Shown piece after piece: positions 1 through 8,695 of a stretch of 64,000 nucleotides of DNA. The notes under the pieces are model-generated. The model saw only the letters and a program-made list of their open reading frames with translations. It was not told where the DNA came from and did not search any database. The translations under genes were made by a program, and so were the position numbers. The first letter of the stretch is position 1, and each line of letters opens with the position of its first letter. Source of the stretch: JAVKMO01 sp031539345 (GTDB taxonomy: Bacteria; Bacteroidota; Bacteroidia; Chitinophagales; Chitinophagaceae); contig JAVKMO010000024.1 in assembly GCA_031539345.1 (NCBI GenBank), positions 37,453-101,452 on the forward strand. Reading direction: 5' to 3'.

Positions 1-1
1 A

Positions 2-2287
2 ACGCAGGTTACGGTTGTGCTTAGTGGAGGAGGGTCAAAGTCGTTTATGCATATTGGGGTTTTACAATTATTGGAAGAACAAAACATTTCGATTGCCAAT
101 ATTGGAGGGTCTTCAATGGGAGGTTTTATTGCGGCTTTATATGCGAGTGGTTATGATATTGAAAGCATCAAAAAAATCATTCTTAGTGAACGCAGTATCA
201 ATGCCTCAAATGGTGAGTTTGCAAAAAAAAACGAAACGTTATTGTATGATTTGAATGATGGGTTAAACCCACTTTCAGTTGAGTTTCGCGACTTTAAAAA
301 CATCGGCAATCTTCTGCCAACAAGTATTATTAGTTCTGTTCCACTTCAATTTTTATTGTTGAATTGTTTTTCGCCTTTGCATCAAAATTTGAACAATAAT
401 TACGACAGTTTACTTATTCCACTACGCATTACTGCATCAGAAATTCAACAAAAAAAATTATTTCTTTTTAAGAAAAAACCCTTATCCACTGTTGTAAAAG
501 CGTCCATGTCTTATCCGTTTTATTTAAGTGCAACAGAAATAGACGACAGTCTTATTTTTATGGACGGCGGTTTGTATAATAATTTTCCGATTAAAGAAAT
601 TGCGAAAGAATTTAACGCTACAGCAGTTGTAGGAAGTTTGACTTCGCTGCCCATTCCAAAAGCAAATAGTAAAAATATTGTATCTCAATTTTTAACGCTC
701 ATTACACGCGACAATGATTATTCTTTGCCACCTCTGACACAAGGATTTATTATTCCGCATGACATTGACGATGTTGGCACTTTTGATTTTGAACAACCCA
801 ATATAGTTATACAAAAAGGGATTGCTCATGCACAAGGGTTTTCTGACTCTTTAAAAACATTTCATTTTTTGACAAGAACGCAACCAATTGCTTTAGCAAG
901 AAAAAAATTTCTTTCTCATAACACGCATAGTGTATGGTTTGATAGTCTTGAAATTAGTGGCTGTGCAAATAACCAAAAAAAATATTTACGCAGTTTATTA
1001 CAATCTAAAACACGCATTTGGAATTTATCTTTAATGGAAAAAAGAGTAACTCGATTTGTAAAAGACAAACGTTTTTTTGAACCTGATTTTTCTACTCAAT
1101 TTAATGCAAACGATAGTGTGGGCATTTTGAAAATTAAAACAGAACCCATTAAACGGTTTTCGTTATTTACTGCTGCAAATGTTTTGATTGGAAACTCTGG
1201 TGGCACGTTTAGCGTTTTAGGTGGTTTGCATTATTCTTTTTTTGTAAAAAAACTGTTATTCGACATCGAGGGCAATTTTATTGTTGGTAATTATCAAAAT
1301 GCTTTAGAAAGTCGTTTACGAATTGATATTCCGAGTACAGTTCCGACGTATTTATTGTTCCGAACAAAACTATTTCAAGACAATTATTTTAATTGGCAAT
1401 CTTCTTTTTTGCGTAACGACAATCCTGATTATTTGTTATTTAAAAATGGCTTTTCAGAAATCTCTTATACAATTCCTTTTACAAGAAAAACAAATTTTCA
1501 AATTGGTGCTTACCAATACAACGCTTCGTTGAAGTATTATTTAGACAACAAGATTCGTATCAATGGTGATTCTATAGACCAAACACAATTGCGAGGAACA
1601 AATGTGTTTGCAGAACTTTTATACAACAATTTAAACTATGCTATTTTCCCCACTTCAGGGGTACGCTTTTTATTTAAAGCGTCTTACTTAAGTTGTTTAT
1701 ACGAAACAAAATATATTCATCTGAATGCGTTGTTAGATGCTAATCAAAAAACATACAAACAAAATTGGGTGATAGAGTCGGAGTTAGAAGCCTATGCAAA
1801 GCTTATTCGCACAGTTCGTTTTGGTATAGACTGTCGTGCTGTTTGGTCTAATATTGGCGTACAAAGTGATTATTATTCTACGCTATTAATGCTGCCTTAT
1901 TTTGACCCTGTTCGTTTAATGAAAAACACGATTGACCCAAATTATATTTCGGATAAATTTGTGAGCATTGGCGGAAAAATATTGTTGTCCCCCTTTCCTC
2001 GTTATGACAAATTTGCCTTGCGTTTAGAGAGCTATCATTTACTCAAAGCAAATGAAATTGGGAAAAATGAAAACAATGGCGTCAAACTTTTTCAACCTGT
2101 TTTCGAAAAACAATTTCTCTATAAATTAGCTCAATACACAATACTCAATGCGTCTTTAGTTTGGATGAATAAAATTGTTCCAATTAGTTTTTCTACAAAT
2201 TATTTTTTTGCAGACGCAAGTAGAAGTTTTAATTTTTATTTGACTGTGGGTTATTTTTTTCAAGACAAAAGAAGGCGTTTTTATTAA
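2..2287 (+). CDS. Patatin-like phospholipase with C-terminal outer-membrane barrel (5' partial)
   Basis: Lipid acyl hydrolase of the patatin family fused to a beta-barrel region, probably in the outer membrane. The frame is open from base 2, and TQVTVV precedes the first in-frame start codon (GTG at 17), which lies inside the conserved first strand, so the true start is left of the window. Numbered from that GTG, the oxyanion hole GGGSKS is at 4-9, the nucleophile elbow is G-S-S-M-G with Ser33, and DGG at 183-185 supplies the catalytic Asp. From about residue 300 on, alternating polar and aromatic strands and a terminal Tyr suggest a BamA/Omp85-type barrel, as in PlpD-like proteins. The catalytic half is certain; the barrel is inferred from sequence texture. 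The stop overlaps the convergent deaminase gene by 4 nt. Confidence 0.85.
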   Translation, partial: TQVTVVLSGGGSKSFMHIGVLQLLEEQNISIANIGGSSMGGFIAALYASGYDIESIKKIILSERSINASNGEFAKKNETLLYDLNDGLNPLSVEFRDFKNIGNLLPTSIISSVPLQFLLLNCFSPLHQNLNNNYDSLLIPLRITASEIQQKKLFLFKKKPLSTVVKASMSYPFYLSATEIDDSLIFMDGGLYNNFPIKEIAKEFNATAVVGSLTSLPIPKANSKNIVSQFLTLITRDNDYSLPPLTQGFIIPHDIDDVGTFDFEQPNIVIQKGIAHAQGFSDSLKTFHFLTRTQPIALARKKFLSHNTHSVWFDSLEISGCANNQKKYLRSLLQSKTRIWNLSLMEKRVTRFVKDKRFFEPDFSTQFNANDSVGILKIKTEPIKRFSLFTAANVLIGNSGGTFSVLGGLHYSFFVKKLLFDIEGNFIVGNYQNALESRLRIDIPSTVPTYLLFRTKLFQDNYFNWQSSFLRNDNPDYLLFKNGFSEISYTIPFTRKTNFQIGAYQYNASLKYYLDNKIRINGDSIDQTQLRGTNVFAELLYNNLNYAIFPTSGVRFLFKASYLSCLYETKYIHLNALLDANQKTYKQNWVIESELEAYAKLIRTVRFGIDCRAVWSNIGVQSDYYSTLLMLPYFDPVRLMKNTIDPNYISDKFVSIGGKILLSPFPRYDKFALRLESYHLLKANEIGKNENNGVKLFQPVFEKQFLYKLAQYTILNASLVWMNKIVPISFSTNYFFADASRSFNFYLTVGYFFQDKRRRFY

Positions 2288-2721
2288 AATCGTTTTTGCC
2301 GTTTGTTTTCAAAAAAAGTCATCATCAAGCGTTTTCCCTCTTCTTCAAAAACTCCTTTCACAACATCAATTTGAGGCTCTTTGACCCAAAGAGAAAAACC
2401 TGTTTTGGGCTCTGATGCACCATACACAAGGGTCCGAATTTTTGCATGAACAATTGCCCCATAGCACATTAAGCAGGGTTCTACCGTAACGTATAAAACA
2501 GTATCGTTTAAATATTTGCTTTGCAAAGTAGCACACGCTTGTGTAATGCACAAAATTTCAGCATGAGCCGTAGGGTCTTTTAATAATTCTGTTTGATTAT
2601 GTGCTTTGGCAATGATTTTGTTGTTGCACACAAGCACTCCGCCAATAGGAATTTCGTTTGCCTCAAAAGCCTTTTGTGCTTGCTGATAAGCCGTTTGCAT
2701 AAAAAAGAAGTGGTCAAGCAC
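2284..2721 (-). CDS. TadA-like nucleoside/tRNA adenosine deaminase
   Basis: Zinc-dependent cytidine/deoxycytidylate-deaminase-fold enzyme, most like tRNA(Arg) adenosine-34 deaminase TadA, though guanine deaminase is possible. With the GTG start at 2721 the protein has 145 residues; His53-Ala-Glu55 and PCLMC (Cys83, Cys86) form the zinc and proton-shuttle site. The frame stays open to an ATG at 2790, but the extra residues look unlike the family. The GTG gives the usual acidic/aromatic N-terminus before the first helix (VLDHFFFMQTAYQQA); an ATG at 2700 is the third choice. The stop (TTA on the plus strand at 2284-2286) overlaps the patatin gene stop. Confidence 0.8.
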   Translation of the reverse strand: MLDHFFFMQTAYQQAQKAFEANEIPIGGVLVCNNKIIAKAHNQTELLKDPTAHAEILCITQACATLQSKYLNDTVLYVTVEPCLMCYGAIVHAKIRTLVYGASEPKTGFSLWVKEPQIDVVKGVFEEEGKRLMMTFFENKRQKRF

Positions 2722-2893
2722 AATACATCTATTGAACGTAAACAAGAAGGCAGTTGCGTTTCTGATTGGATTATTTGCAAATCGCTTCAATCACTGCAAG
2801 CGGTGAAAGATATTTTTTTACATTCGACAGCCTCAAACATCAATATCAAATTTTATTTTATTTGTCCTATCCGTCGCTACCAAAAAAGCCTTC

Positions 2894-5320
2894 ATGAAGA
2901 TTAGTTACAACTGGCTCCAACAATTTTTACAACATCCCGTTTCTACAACCGAACTTTCAACTATTCTTACGTCTATTGGATTAGAAGTAGAAAGTATGAA
3001 TCATTTTTCAACCATTAAAAGTGATTTGAATCATTGTGTGGTTGGAGAAATTTTGGCTTGTGAAAAACACCCGAATGCAGATAAATTAAAAATCACGCAA
3101 GTCAATATTGGAAACGATAAACCGATACAAATTATTTGTGGTGCAAGCAATGTTGCCATAGGACAAAAAGTTATGGTTGCTTTAGTTGGTGCAAGCCTGA
3201 CGACTTTTTCAAATGATAGTATCATCATTAAGAAAGCAAAAATTAGAGGCGAAGAAAGTGAAGGTATGATTTGTGCCGAAGACGAAATTGGGTGGACAAA
3301 TAATCATGATGGCATTAAAATTTTGGAACACAACGCCATTCCAGGAACGCCCCTTGCAAATTATTTACAAGTGTATGAAGACACGATTTATGAAATTGGC
3401 TTAACGCCGAATCGCATGGATGCAATGAGTCATTTTGGTATTGCAAGAGACGTGATTGCTTATTTAAATTATCACCATAATACAACGCTGTCTTTATCGC
3501 TTTTAGCAGAAAATAATTTACAAGTCAATACACAAAATAATCCAATTGAAGTTGTCATTCAAAATGAGCAGCATTGTAAAAAATATTGCGGCATTTATTT
3601 AGAAGGCATTCAGGTCGAAGACTCTCCGCTTTGGCTAAAAAATTATTTAACCGCCATTGGTGTAAAAAGCATCAATAATGTTGTTGATATTACAAACTAC
3701 ATTTTACATAGCTACGGTCAGCCTTTGCACGCTTTTGATGCAGACGCTATTGAAAAGAAAAAAGTTGTTGTTGGCAATGTTGCTAATGGCACTCCATTTG
3801 TGGCTTTAGACAAAACAGAAAAAAAATTACACGATACAGATTTAATCATTTTAGACGGTAATCAACAACCCATGTGTATTGCGGGTGTTTTTGGAGGATG
3901 GCATAGCGGAATAAAAGACACGACAAAAAATATTTTTTTAGAAGCTGCGGCATTTGATTCTGTTGTTATTCGCAAAACTTCCTTTGTGCATCAATTGAGA
4001 ACAGAAGCAGCCCTGCGTTTTGAAAAAGGAATCGACCATTCCAACACTTTACCTGTATTGAAAATTGCAGCTGCACTACTTGTTAAATATGCAAAGGCAA
4101 ATATTGTTGGCAACTTCATTGACTTACAAAAAACCATTGTTCCCAAAAAAGAAATTAGTTCTACTCATTCTTTCATTCAACAACTAAGCGGAAAAGAGTA
4201 TACAAAAAAAACGATAGACACAATTTTAACAAGTCTGCAATTTGAATTCACGCAACACAACGAAACTCATTTTACCGTTGCAGTGCCTCACCACAAGCTC
4301 GACATTGACAATGGCAATGACCTTGTAGAAGAAATTATGCGCATAGACGGCATTGACAATATTCCCATTGCATCGCACATTTTAATGAGTGTAAATGCTA
4401 ATGCAAATACAAAAAGCATTGACAAAAAAGAACATATCGCTAATTATTTAGTTGCACTTGGTTATACTGAAATTTTCACGAACTCTATTTTATCTTCACA
4501 ACACATACATCAAGACCACTTGACGAATAGCGTTCGATTGCTCAATAGTTTGAGTGAACATTTAGATCTTTTGAGCCCTAATTCTTTGTATAATGGGTTG
4601 CCATCAATTGCTCATAACATCAATCGCAAACAACATGATTTGTGCTTTTTTGAATTTAACACCACTTATTCTAACACGGAAAAACAATATAACGAAACAC
4701 CTGTTTTGTCGATTTGGATGACAGGAAAAAAGCAACAAAAAACATGGCGTAGTGCAGAAGAAAAATTCACTTTGTATGATATAAAAAGTATTGTAACGAG
4801 TATATTTCAAAAATTAAATATAAAGCCCACATTTTCTGTGCCACTTAAAAATATTGTTTTAGAAAATGGATTCAGTATTTTTTTGAATGATAAACACGTT
4901 GGGAATTTAGGTTATGTCAAACCGCAAATCACACAACAATATGGCATACAAGCCTCCGTGTTATTTGCAGAATTATTTTGGCAAGACATTATAAAAACAA
5001 GTTTAAAAACCAACATTCTATTTAAGGAAATTCCGAAGTCATTGCCTGTTATGCGAGATTTGTCGTTGGTTGTCAATAAAACGGTTTTATTTTCTGCCAT
5101 AGAAAAAACAATTCAAAATACACAAATCAATATTTTAAAAAATTATTCTGTATTTGATATTTTTGAGAATGAAAAAATAGGTGCCGATAAAAAAGCAATT
5201 GCCATTAGTTTTGAATTTTTACATGAACAAATACAACTTACAGATACCATTATTGATGCAGAAATGAAACGCCTCATCGCCGCATTTGAAAATAATCACC
5301 AAGCTCTTATTCGCCAATAA
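2894..5320 (+). CDS. pheT: Phenylalanyl-tRNA synthetase beta subunit
   Basis: Beta chain of the alpha2-beta2 phenylalanine-tRNA ligase. The 808 residues match the usual bacterial length and domain order: an N-terminal stretch typical of the family (MKISYNWLQQF), an EMAP-type tRNA-binding OB fold around residues 45-155 (including CGASN), the B3/B4 editing domain, the B5 domain, the catalytic-like core with TEAALRFEKGID, and the C-terminal FDX-ACB anticodon-binding domain ending near the stop. pheS is not in the window. Two small genes and aroK follow closely and may be co-transcribed. Confidence 0.97.
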   Translation: MKISYNWLQQFLQHPVSTTELSTILTSIGLEVESMNHFSTIKSDLNHCVVGEILACEKHPNADKLKITQVNIGNDKPIQIICGASNVAIGQKVMVALVGASLTTFSNDSIIIKKAKIRGEESEGMICAEDEIGWTNNHDGIKILEHNAIPGTPLANYLQVYEDTIYEIGLTPNRMDAMSHFGIARDVIAYLNYHHNTTLSLSLLAENNLQVNTQNNPIEVVIQNEQHCKKYCGIYLEGIQVEDSPLWLKNYLTAIGVKSINNVVDITNYILHSYGQPLHAFDADAIEKKKVVVGNVANGTPFVALDKTEKKLHDTDLIILDGNQQPMCIAGVFGGWHSGIKDTTKNIFLEAAAFDSVVIRKTSFVHQLRTEAALRFEKGIDHSNTLPVLKIAAALLVKYAKANIVGNFIDLQKTIVPKKEISSTHSFIQQLSGKEYTKKTIDTILTSLQFEFTQHNETHFTVAVPHHKLDIDNGNDLVEEIMRIDGIDNIPIASHILMSVNANANTKSIDKKEHIANYLVALGYTEIFTNSILSSQHIHQDHLTNSVRLLNSLSEHLDLLSPNSLYNGLPSIAHNINRKQHDLCFFEFNTTYSNTEKQYNETPVLSIWMTGKKQQKTWRSAEEKFTLYDIKSIVTSIFQKLNIKPTFSVPLKNIVLENGFSIFLNDKHVGNLGYVKPQITQQYGIQASVLFAELFWQDIIKTSLKTNILFKEIPKSLPVMRDLSLVVNKTVLFSAIEKTIQNTQINILKNYSVFDIFENEKIGADKKAIAISFEFLHEQIQLTDTIIDAEMKRLIAAFENNHQALIRQ

Positions 5321-5341
5321 TTTTTCACAAAACCTCGTTTT

Positions 5342-5593
5342 ATGTTACAAGAAAGTATTCAAAATTTTGAAAGCAAATTTTTTGCTCTGATTGAAAATTA
5401 CCAACACCTTAAAAATGAAAATTTGCACCTCAAAGAACAACTATTGCGTTTGCAAGAAGAACAAAATAATCATTCCAACCACCATCAACAGCAACAAGAA
5501 CAATTAGAATCATACAAACAAAGAATTGATAACTACGTTCATGAGATTGAAAAAATTGTCCATGATTTAAACGACCAACAAGCACAACATTGA
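5342..5593 (+). CDS. Small coiled-coil protein downstream of pheT
   Basis: An 83-residue cytoplasmic protein that is almost entirely charged heptads, with a His/Gln-rich stretch near residues 42-53 (HSNHHQQQQEQ). It has no signal peptide or membrane segment. It begins 21 nt after pheT and its TGA overlaps the ATG of the next gene (TGATG), so it is very likely translated as part of the pheT operon. In other Bacteroidota a short coiled-coil gene in this place precedes zapA, so a divisome-related role like ZapB is conceivable, but no sequence motif proves it. Confidence 0.7.
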   Translation: MLQESIQNFESKFFALIENYQHLKNENLHLKEQLLRLQEEQNNHSNHHQQQQEQLESYKQRIDNYVHEIEKIVHDLNDQQAQH

Positions 5594-6093
5594 TGTTATT
5601 TGTTTTTTCTTCTATCGGTATTGCAATTTTATTAAGCTTGCTATTGACAAGGTTATTTTTTGTTCGCCTTAAAAAACAAATTCTTCAACAAGGCATTTTG
5701 AAAACCTTACATTTTAAGAAAGAAGCAATGATTGCGTTTGTTGAACAAAGTGCATCTCAATTTTTGGAACAAAAAGAAACTCAAATTTTGATAGGAAAAA
5801 AAATAGATGCTTTTTTACAACAAGAATTGTCTTTTGCAATGACATTTATGACGACATCGTTTATTGAAAAAATAAAACAAAAAGTCATATCCCAACTCCC
5901 ATTAACGGTAAAAGAATTCAACATATCCGAAACGCCTTTTTTATCAATGCTACAACAACAGCTGAATGTGGTGACGTTGAATATGTTATTGCACATAGAA
6001 CAAAAAATGCGTATGCCAATTGTTTTTGCGGCTGCATTGATGGGTCTTTGTATCAGTCTGTTTCAATTATTTTTACAATATCTTTTATTGTAG
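5593..6093 (+). CDS. Hypothetical protein with two terminal membrane helices
   Basis: 166 residues with a hydrophobic helix at each end (about 2-22 and 143-165) and an amphipathic helical middle. I do not recognise the family; the middle part (FVEQSASQFLEQKE) weakly recalls DUF445-type membrane proteins. The ATG at 5593 overlaps the stop of the coiled-coil gene (TGATG), so translation is probably coupled. The aroK start follows after a single base. An alternative TTG start at 5590 adds one residue and is unlikely. Confidence 0.65.
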   Translation: MLFVFSSIGIAILLSLLLTRLFFVRLKKQILQQGILKTLHFKKEAMIAFVEQSASQFLEQKETQILIGKKIDAFLQQELSFAMTFMTTSFIEKIKQKVISQLPLTVKEFNISETPFLSMLQQQLNVVTLNMLLHIEQKMRMPIVFAAALMGLCISLFQLFLQYLLL

Positions 6094-6094
6094 T

Positions 6095-6595
6095 ATGGAA
6101 AATATTTTTCTTGTTGGTTTTATGGGTAGTGGTAAAACATACACTGCAAGAAAAATATCTGCTCATTTTGTTTTAAGGCACTACGACTTAGACGATTATA
6201 TCGAACAACAAGAAAAAAAAACTATTAGAAAATTGTTTGAAGATTTCGGAGAAAAACTCTTTAGACAAAAAGAAAGACATTATTTACAACAGTTATTGCA
6301 AGAAGAAAATATTGTTTTGGCTTGTGGTGGAGGGACCCCGTGTTTTTTTAATAATATGGAATTGATGAATGCTGCTGGCATTACGGTTTGGTTGAATGAA
6401 AGTGAGGGCGAAATTTTTGATCGCCTTAAACATGAAAAAACAAATCGTCCGCTAATTGCGAATAAAAATGACGAAGAATTAAAGCAGTTTATTACAGACA
6501 CAATCAGAGACAGAAAACCGTTTTATCAACAAGCAAAAATTCACGCTACAAATATTGACGAAGTCTTTAAGACATTAGCAGAGTTGCAGAAATAG
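6095..6595 (+). CDS. aroK: Shikimate kinase
   Basis: Phosphorylates shikimate at the 3-hydroxyl with ATP, the fifth step of the chorismate pathway. It has 166 residues, typical for the family. Walker A is GFMGSGKT at 8-15, the shikimate/Mg site is YDLDD with Asp31 and Asp33, the GGG motif lies in LACGGGTPCF, and the lid arginine is in TNRPLIA. It starts 1 nt after the preceding membrane protein, and no promoter is visible between them. Chorismate made here would also feed MqnA, encoded at 25.3 kb. Confidence 0.95.
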   Translation: MENIFLVGFMGSGKTYTARKISAHFVLRHYDLDDYIEQQEKKTIRKLFEDFGEKLFRQKERHYLQQLLQEENIVLACGGGTPCFFNNMELMNAAGITVWLNESEGEIFDRLKHEKTNRPLIANKNDEELKQFITDTIRDRKPFYQQAKIHATNIDEVFKTLAELQK

Positions 6596-6607
6596 AACCA
6601 CTTGTTT

Positions 6608-7372
6608 TTATATACCTGTTTTTTTATCATACAGAGTAATGTGCAAACGGTCAGAAAAGCGAACATTATGTTGTATTGATAAATTGACGATTTTTTCTCG
6701 ACGTTGCTCTAAATTTTCTTTTGTGTCTGCCATTGGCATAAGAATAATTTGATCGTGGCGAATCAGTTGTGGGGATAAAAAATCACGTTCTATTTCTTCC
6801 CAATCTGCTTCTGTGTCAATCACAAATTTAAACCAAGCATTGTTCAATTTTGATGCTTGTTGAATACAGCTTGAATCATAACAAACACTTTTTCGCATGC
6901 CTGAATGTTGTAATTTGGGAGAATGATTCCACTGAGAAACAAAGCGAATAAGGTTTGGTGCAATGGGTATAACAACTTCATTTTCAATTTCAATATAAGC
7001 GATGAAGCCAAATCGTTTTTCAAATGCGGTGAGAAAATCAATTAATGCGTGCTGTTGTTTTAAAGGGCTGCCGCCTGTAATAACAAGGTGTTGACCGTTT
7101 CTTAATTTTTGTATAACAGAAAATTGTTCTAATAAAGAAAAAATTTGTTCAAAAGAATATCTGCTACCTTGTTTCCAAACTGCTGTTGTATCACACCAAG
7201 TACAATTTAACACGCAACCTTGTAATCGTAAAAATGTTGCAGCTTGTCCTATGCTTGCCCCTTCGCCTTGTATTGTGTCGGCAAAACATTCTGCAATATC
7301 CAAAGCCAATAAATTTTCTTTTTCAACAAAGTGATTGCTTTTATTATACGCAGGAATAATCGTGAGTGCCAT
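6608..7372 (-). CDS. queE: 7-carboxy-7-deazaguanine synthase (radical SAM)
   Basis: Converts 6-carboxy-tetrahydropterin to 7-carboxy-7-deazaguanine in queuosine biosynthesis. The radical-SAM [4Fe-4S] cluster cysteines are Cys53, Cys57 and Cys60 in CVLNCTWC, preceded by the substrate-binding GEG (36-38). TGGSPL downstream fits the SAM-binding glycine motif of the QueE family. Length 254 is within the longer Bacteroidota QueE class. It lies 24 nt downstream of an MFS gene on the same strand and converges with aroK across a 12-nt gap. queC, queD and queF are not in the window. Confidence 0.9.
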   Translation of the reverse strand: MALTIIPAYNKSNHFVEKENLLALDIAECFADTIQGEGASIGQAATFLRLQGCVLNCTWCDTTAVWKQGSRYSFEQIFSLLEQFSVIQKLRNGQHLVITGGSPLKQQHALIDFLTAFEKRFGFIAYIEIENEVVIPIAPNLIRFVSQWNHSPKLQHSGMRKSVCYDSSCIQQASKLNNAWFKFVIDTEADWEEIERDFLSPQLIRHDQIILMPMADTKENLEQRREKIVNLSIQHNVRFSDRLHITLYDKKTGI

Positions 7373-7396
7373 TGCGATGAAGTCTTTAAGAATGGT

Positions 7397-8626
7397 TTAG
7401 TATGATAGCTTTTTAACTTGTGGAATAAAAAAATATACCAATCCAACAACGATAATTGTCGCGCAACCTCCAAAAACGACAGCGTTTTCTAAACCTAAAA
7501 ATTTTGTTGCGAGCGAGCTTTCAAATGCACCAAGTTCATTTGAAGACATAACAAAAAGAGTGCCAATGGCTGACACTTTCCCTTTCACTTCGTCTGTTGT
7601 TTTTAATTGTAAAATGGTTGAACGAATAACCACGTTGATGCCGTCAAAAATACCAGACATAAAAAGTAATACACAGGCGAACCAAAAATTAGTTGTTATA
7701 CCAAAAAAAATCATACAGACACCAAATAAAAAAATGCTCCATAAAAGTATAACGCCTTGTTTTTTCTGTAGTGGAAAAATGCCGATAAGTAAAATAATAA
7801 GAATCGTTCCTAAGGGTGTTGCAGACCTTAATAGTCCTAATTTTTCAGTGTTTACAAAGAAGACTTCTGTAGCAAAAATGGGCAATAGAGATACGGCTCC
7901 ACCAAACAAAACAGCAAACATGTCTAAGGTAAATGACCCTAATAATTCTTTGCAACGATAAACGTATTTCCAACCAGCAACGACACTCTGTAAAAAAGTT
8001 TCTTCTATTTTTTTTATGACAAAGACATGTTTGTGTTTAATCGACATAGAACATAAAAACGCACTTACATAGCATACAAAAATGATGCCTTGACATTGAA
8101 CTAAGCCAATCCATTTATACAAAAACCCAATGAATAAAGGTGCTGTAACAACTGCAACTTGCCATACTCCACTGTACCAACTCATTCCAATTGTGTAAAA
8201 ATTTGTTGGAATAATTTCAGAAAATAATGCCATTTGAGATGGTGATGCAAACACACGAATAATTCCGCTCATAAAACTAATGAACATGAATATCATAATC
8301 CATTTTGGGCCGCCTGCTTGTAACAGATAAAAACATGATAGCAGACAGAAAGATGTAATTACGGACGTAAGTAATGAAGTGGTGAGAATTTTTTTTCTGC
8401 TGTATTTATCGACAAGGTAACCGCCATAAAAAGCGAGTAAAAATGCAGGCACTAATTCTGCAAGACTTAAATAGCCTAAGTGCATGACCTCTTTTGTTGT
8501 AAAATATAAATTCCAACTCAGTAGCATGAACTGCATTTGTGCAGCAAAGATGAAAAAGAATCGTGCAATGATAAATGCCTTAAAATTTGGTATTGCAAAA
8601 ATTGCAAAACGACTCTTTTTCTGCAT
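7397..8626 (-). CDS. MFS transporter, EntS/DUF894-like
   Basis: 409-residue inner-membrane protein with about ten to twelve hydrophobic helices and the MFS cytoplasmic loop motif GGYLVDKYSRKK between helices 2 and 3. The opening FRALxxARFF-like segment (FKAFIIARFFFIFAAQMQ) and the overall pattern match the exporter-like MFS subfamily that includes EntS. The substrate cannot be read from sequence. queE follows 24 nt downstream, but a shared role is not implied. A strong inverted repeat separates it from the ompA-type gene upstream. Confidence 0.85.
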   Translation of the reverse strand: MQKKSRFAIFAIPNFKAFIIARFFFIFAAQMQFMLLSWNLYFTTKEVMHLGYLSLAELVPAFLLAFYGGYLVDKYSRKKILTTSLLTSVITSFCLLSCFYLLQAGGPKWIMIFMFISFMSGIIRVFASPSQMALFSEIIPTNFYTIGMSWYSGVWQVAVVTAPLFIGFLYKWIGLVQCQGIIFVCYVSAFLCSMSIKHKHVFVIKKIEETFLQSVVAGWKYVYRCKELLGSFTLDMFAVLFGGAVSLLPIFATEVFFVNTEKLGLLRSATPLGTILIILLIGIFPLQKKQGVILLWSIFLFGVCMIFFGITTNFWFACVLLFMSGIFDGINVVIRSTILQLKTTDEVKGKVSAIGTLFVMSSNELGAFESSLATKFLGLENAVVFGGCATIIVVGLVYFFIPQVKKLSY

Positions 8627-8642
8627 ATAAAAACGTTTAGAA

Positions 8643-8682
8643 TAAGTAAAATACGAAGACGTTTGTCTTCGTATTTTACTTA
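8643..8682 (-). terminator. Perfect 18-bp hairpin behind the ompA-like gene
   Basis: Bases 8643-8660 and 8665-8682 are exact reverse complements (arms beginning TAAGTAAAATACGAAGAC) around a 4-nt GTTT loop. It lies 13 bp past the ompA-like stop and 16 bp before the MFS start, both on the minus strand, so it should stop ompA transcripts. Because the stem is A-rich at its base on one side and T-rich on the other, it could work in both directions. Confidence 0.75.
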
Positions 8683-8695
8683 CATGATGGTTTTA

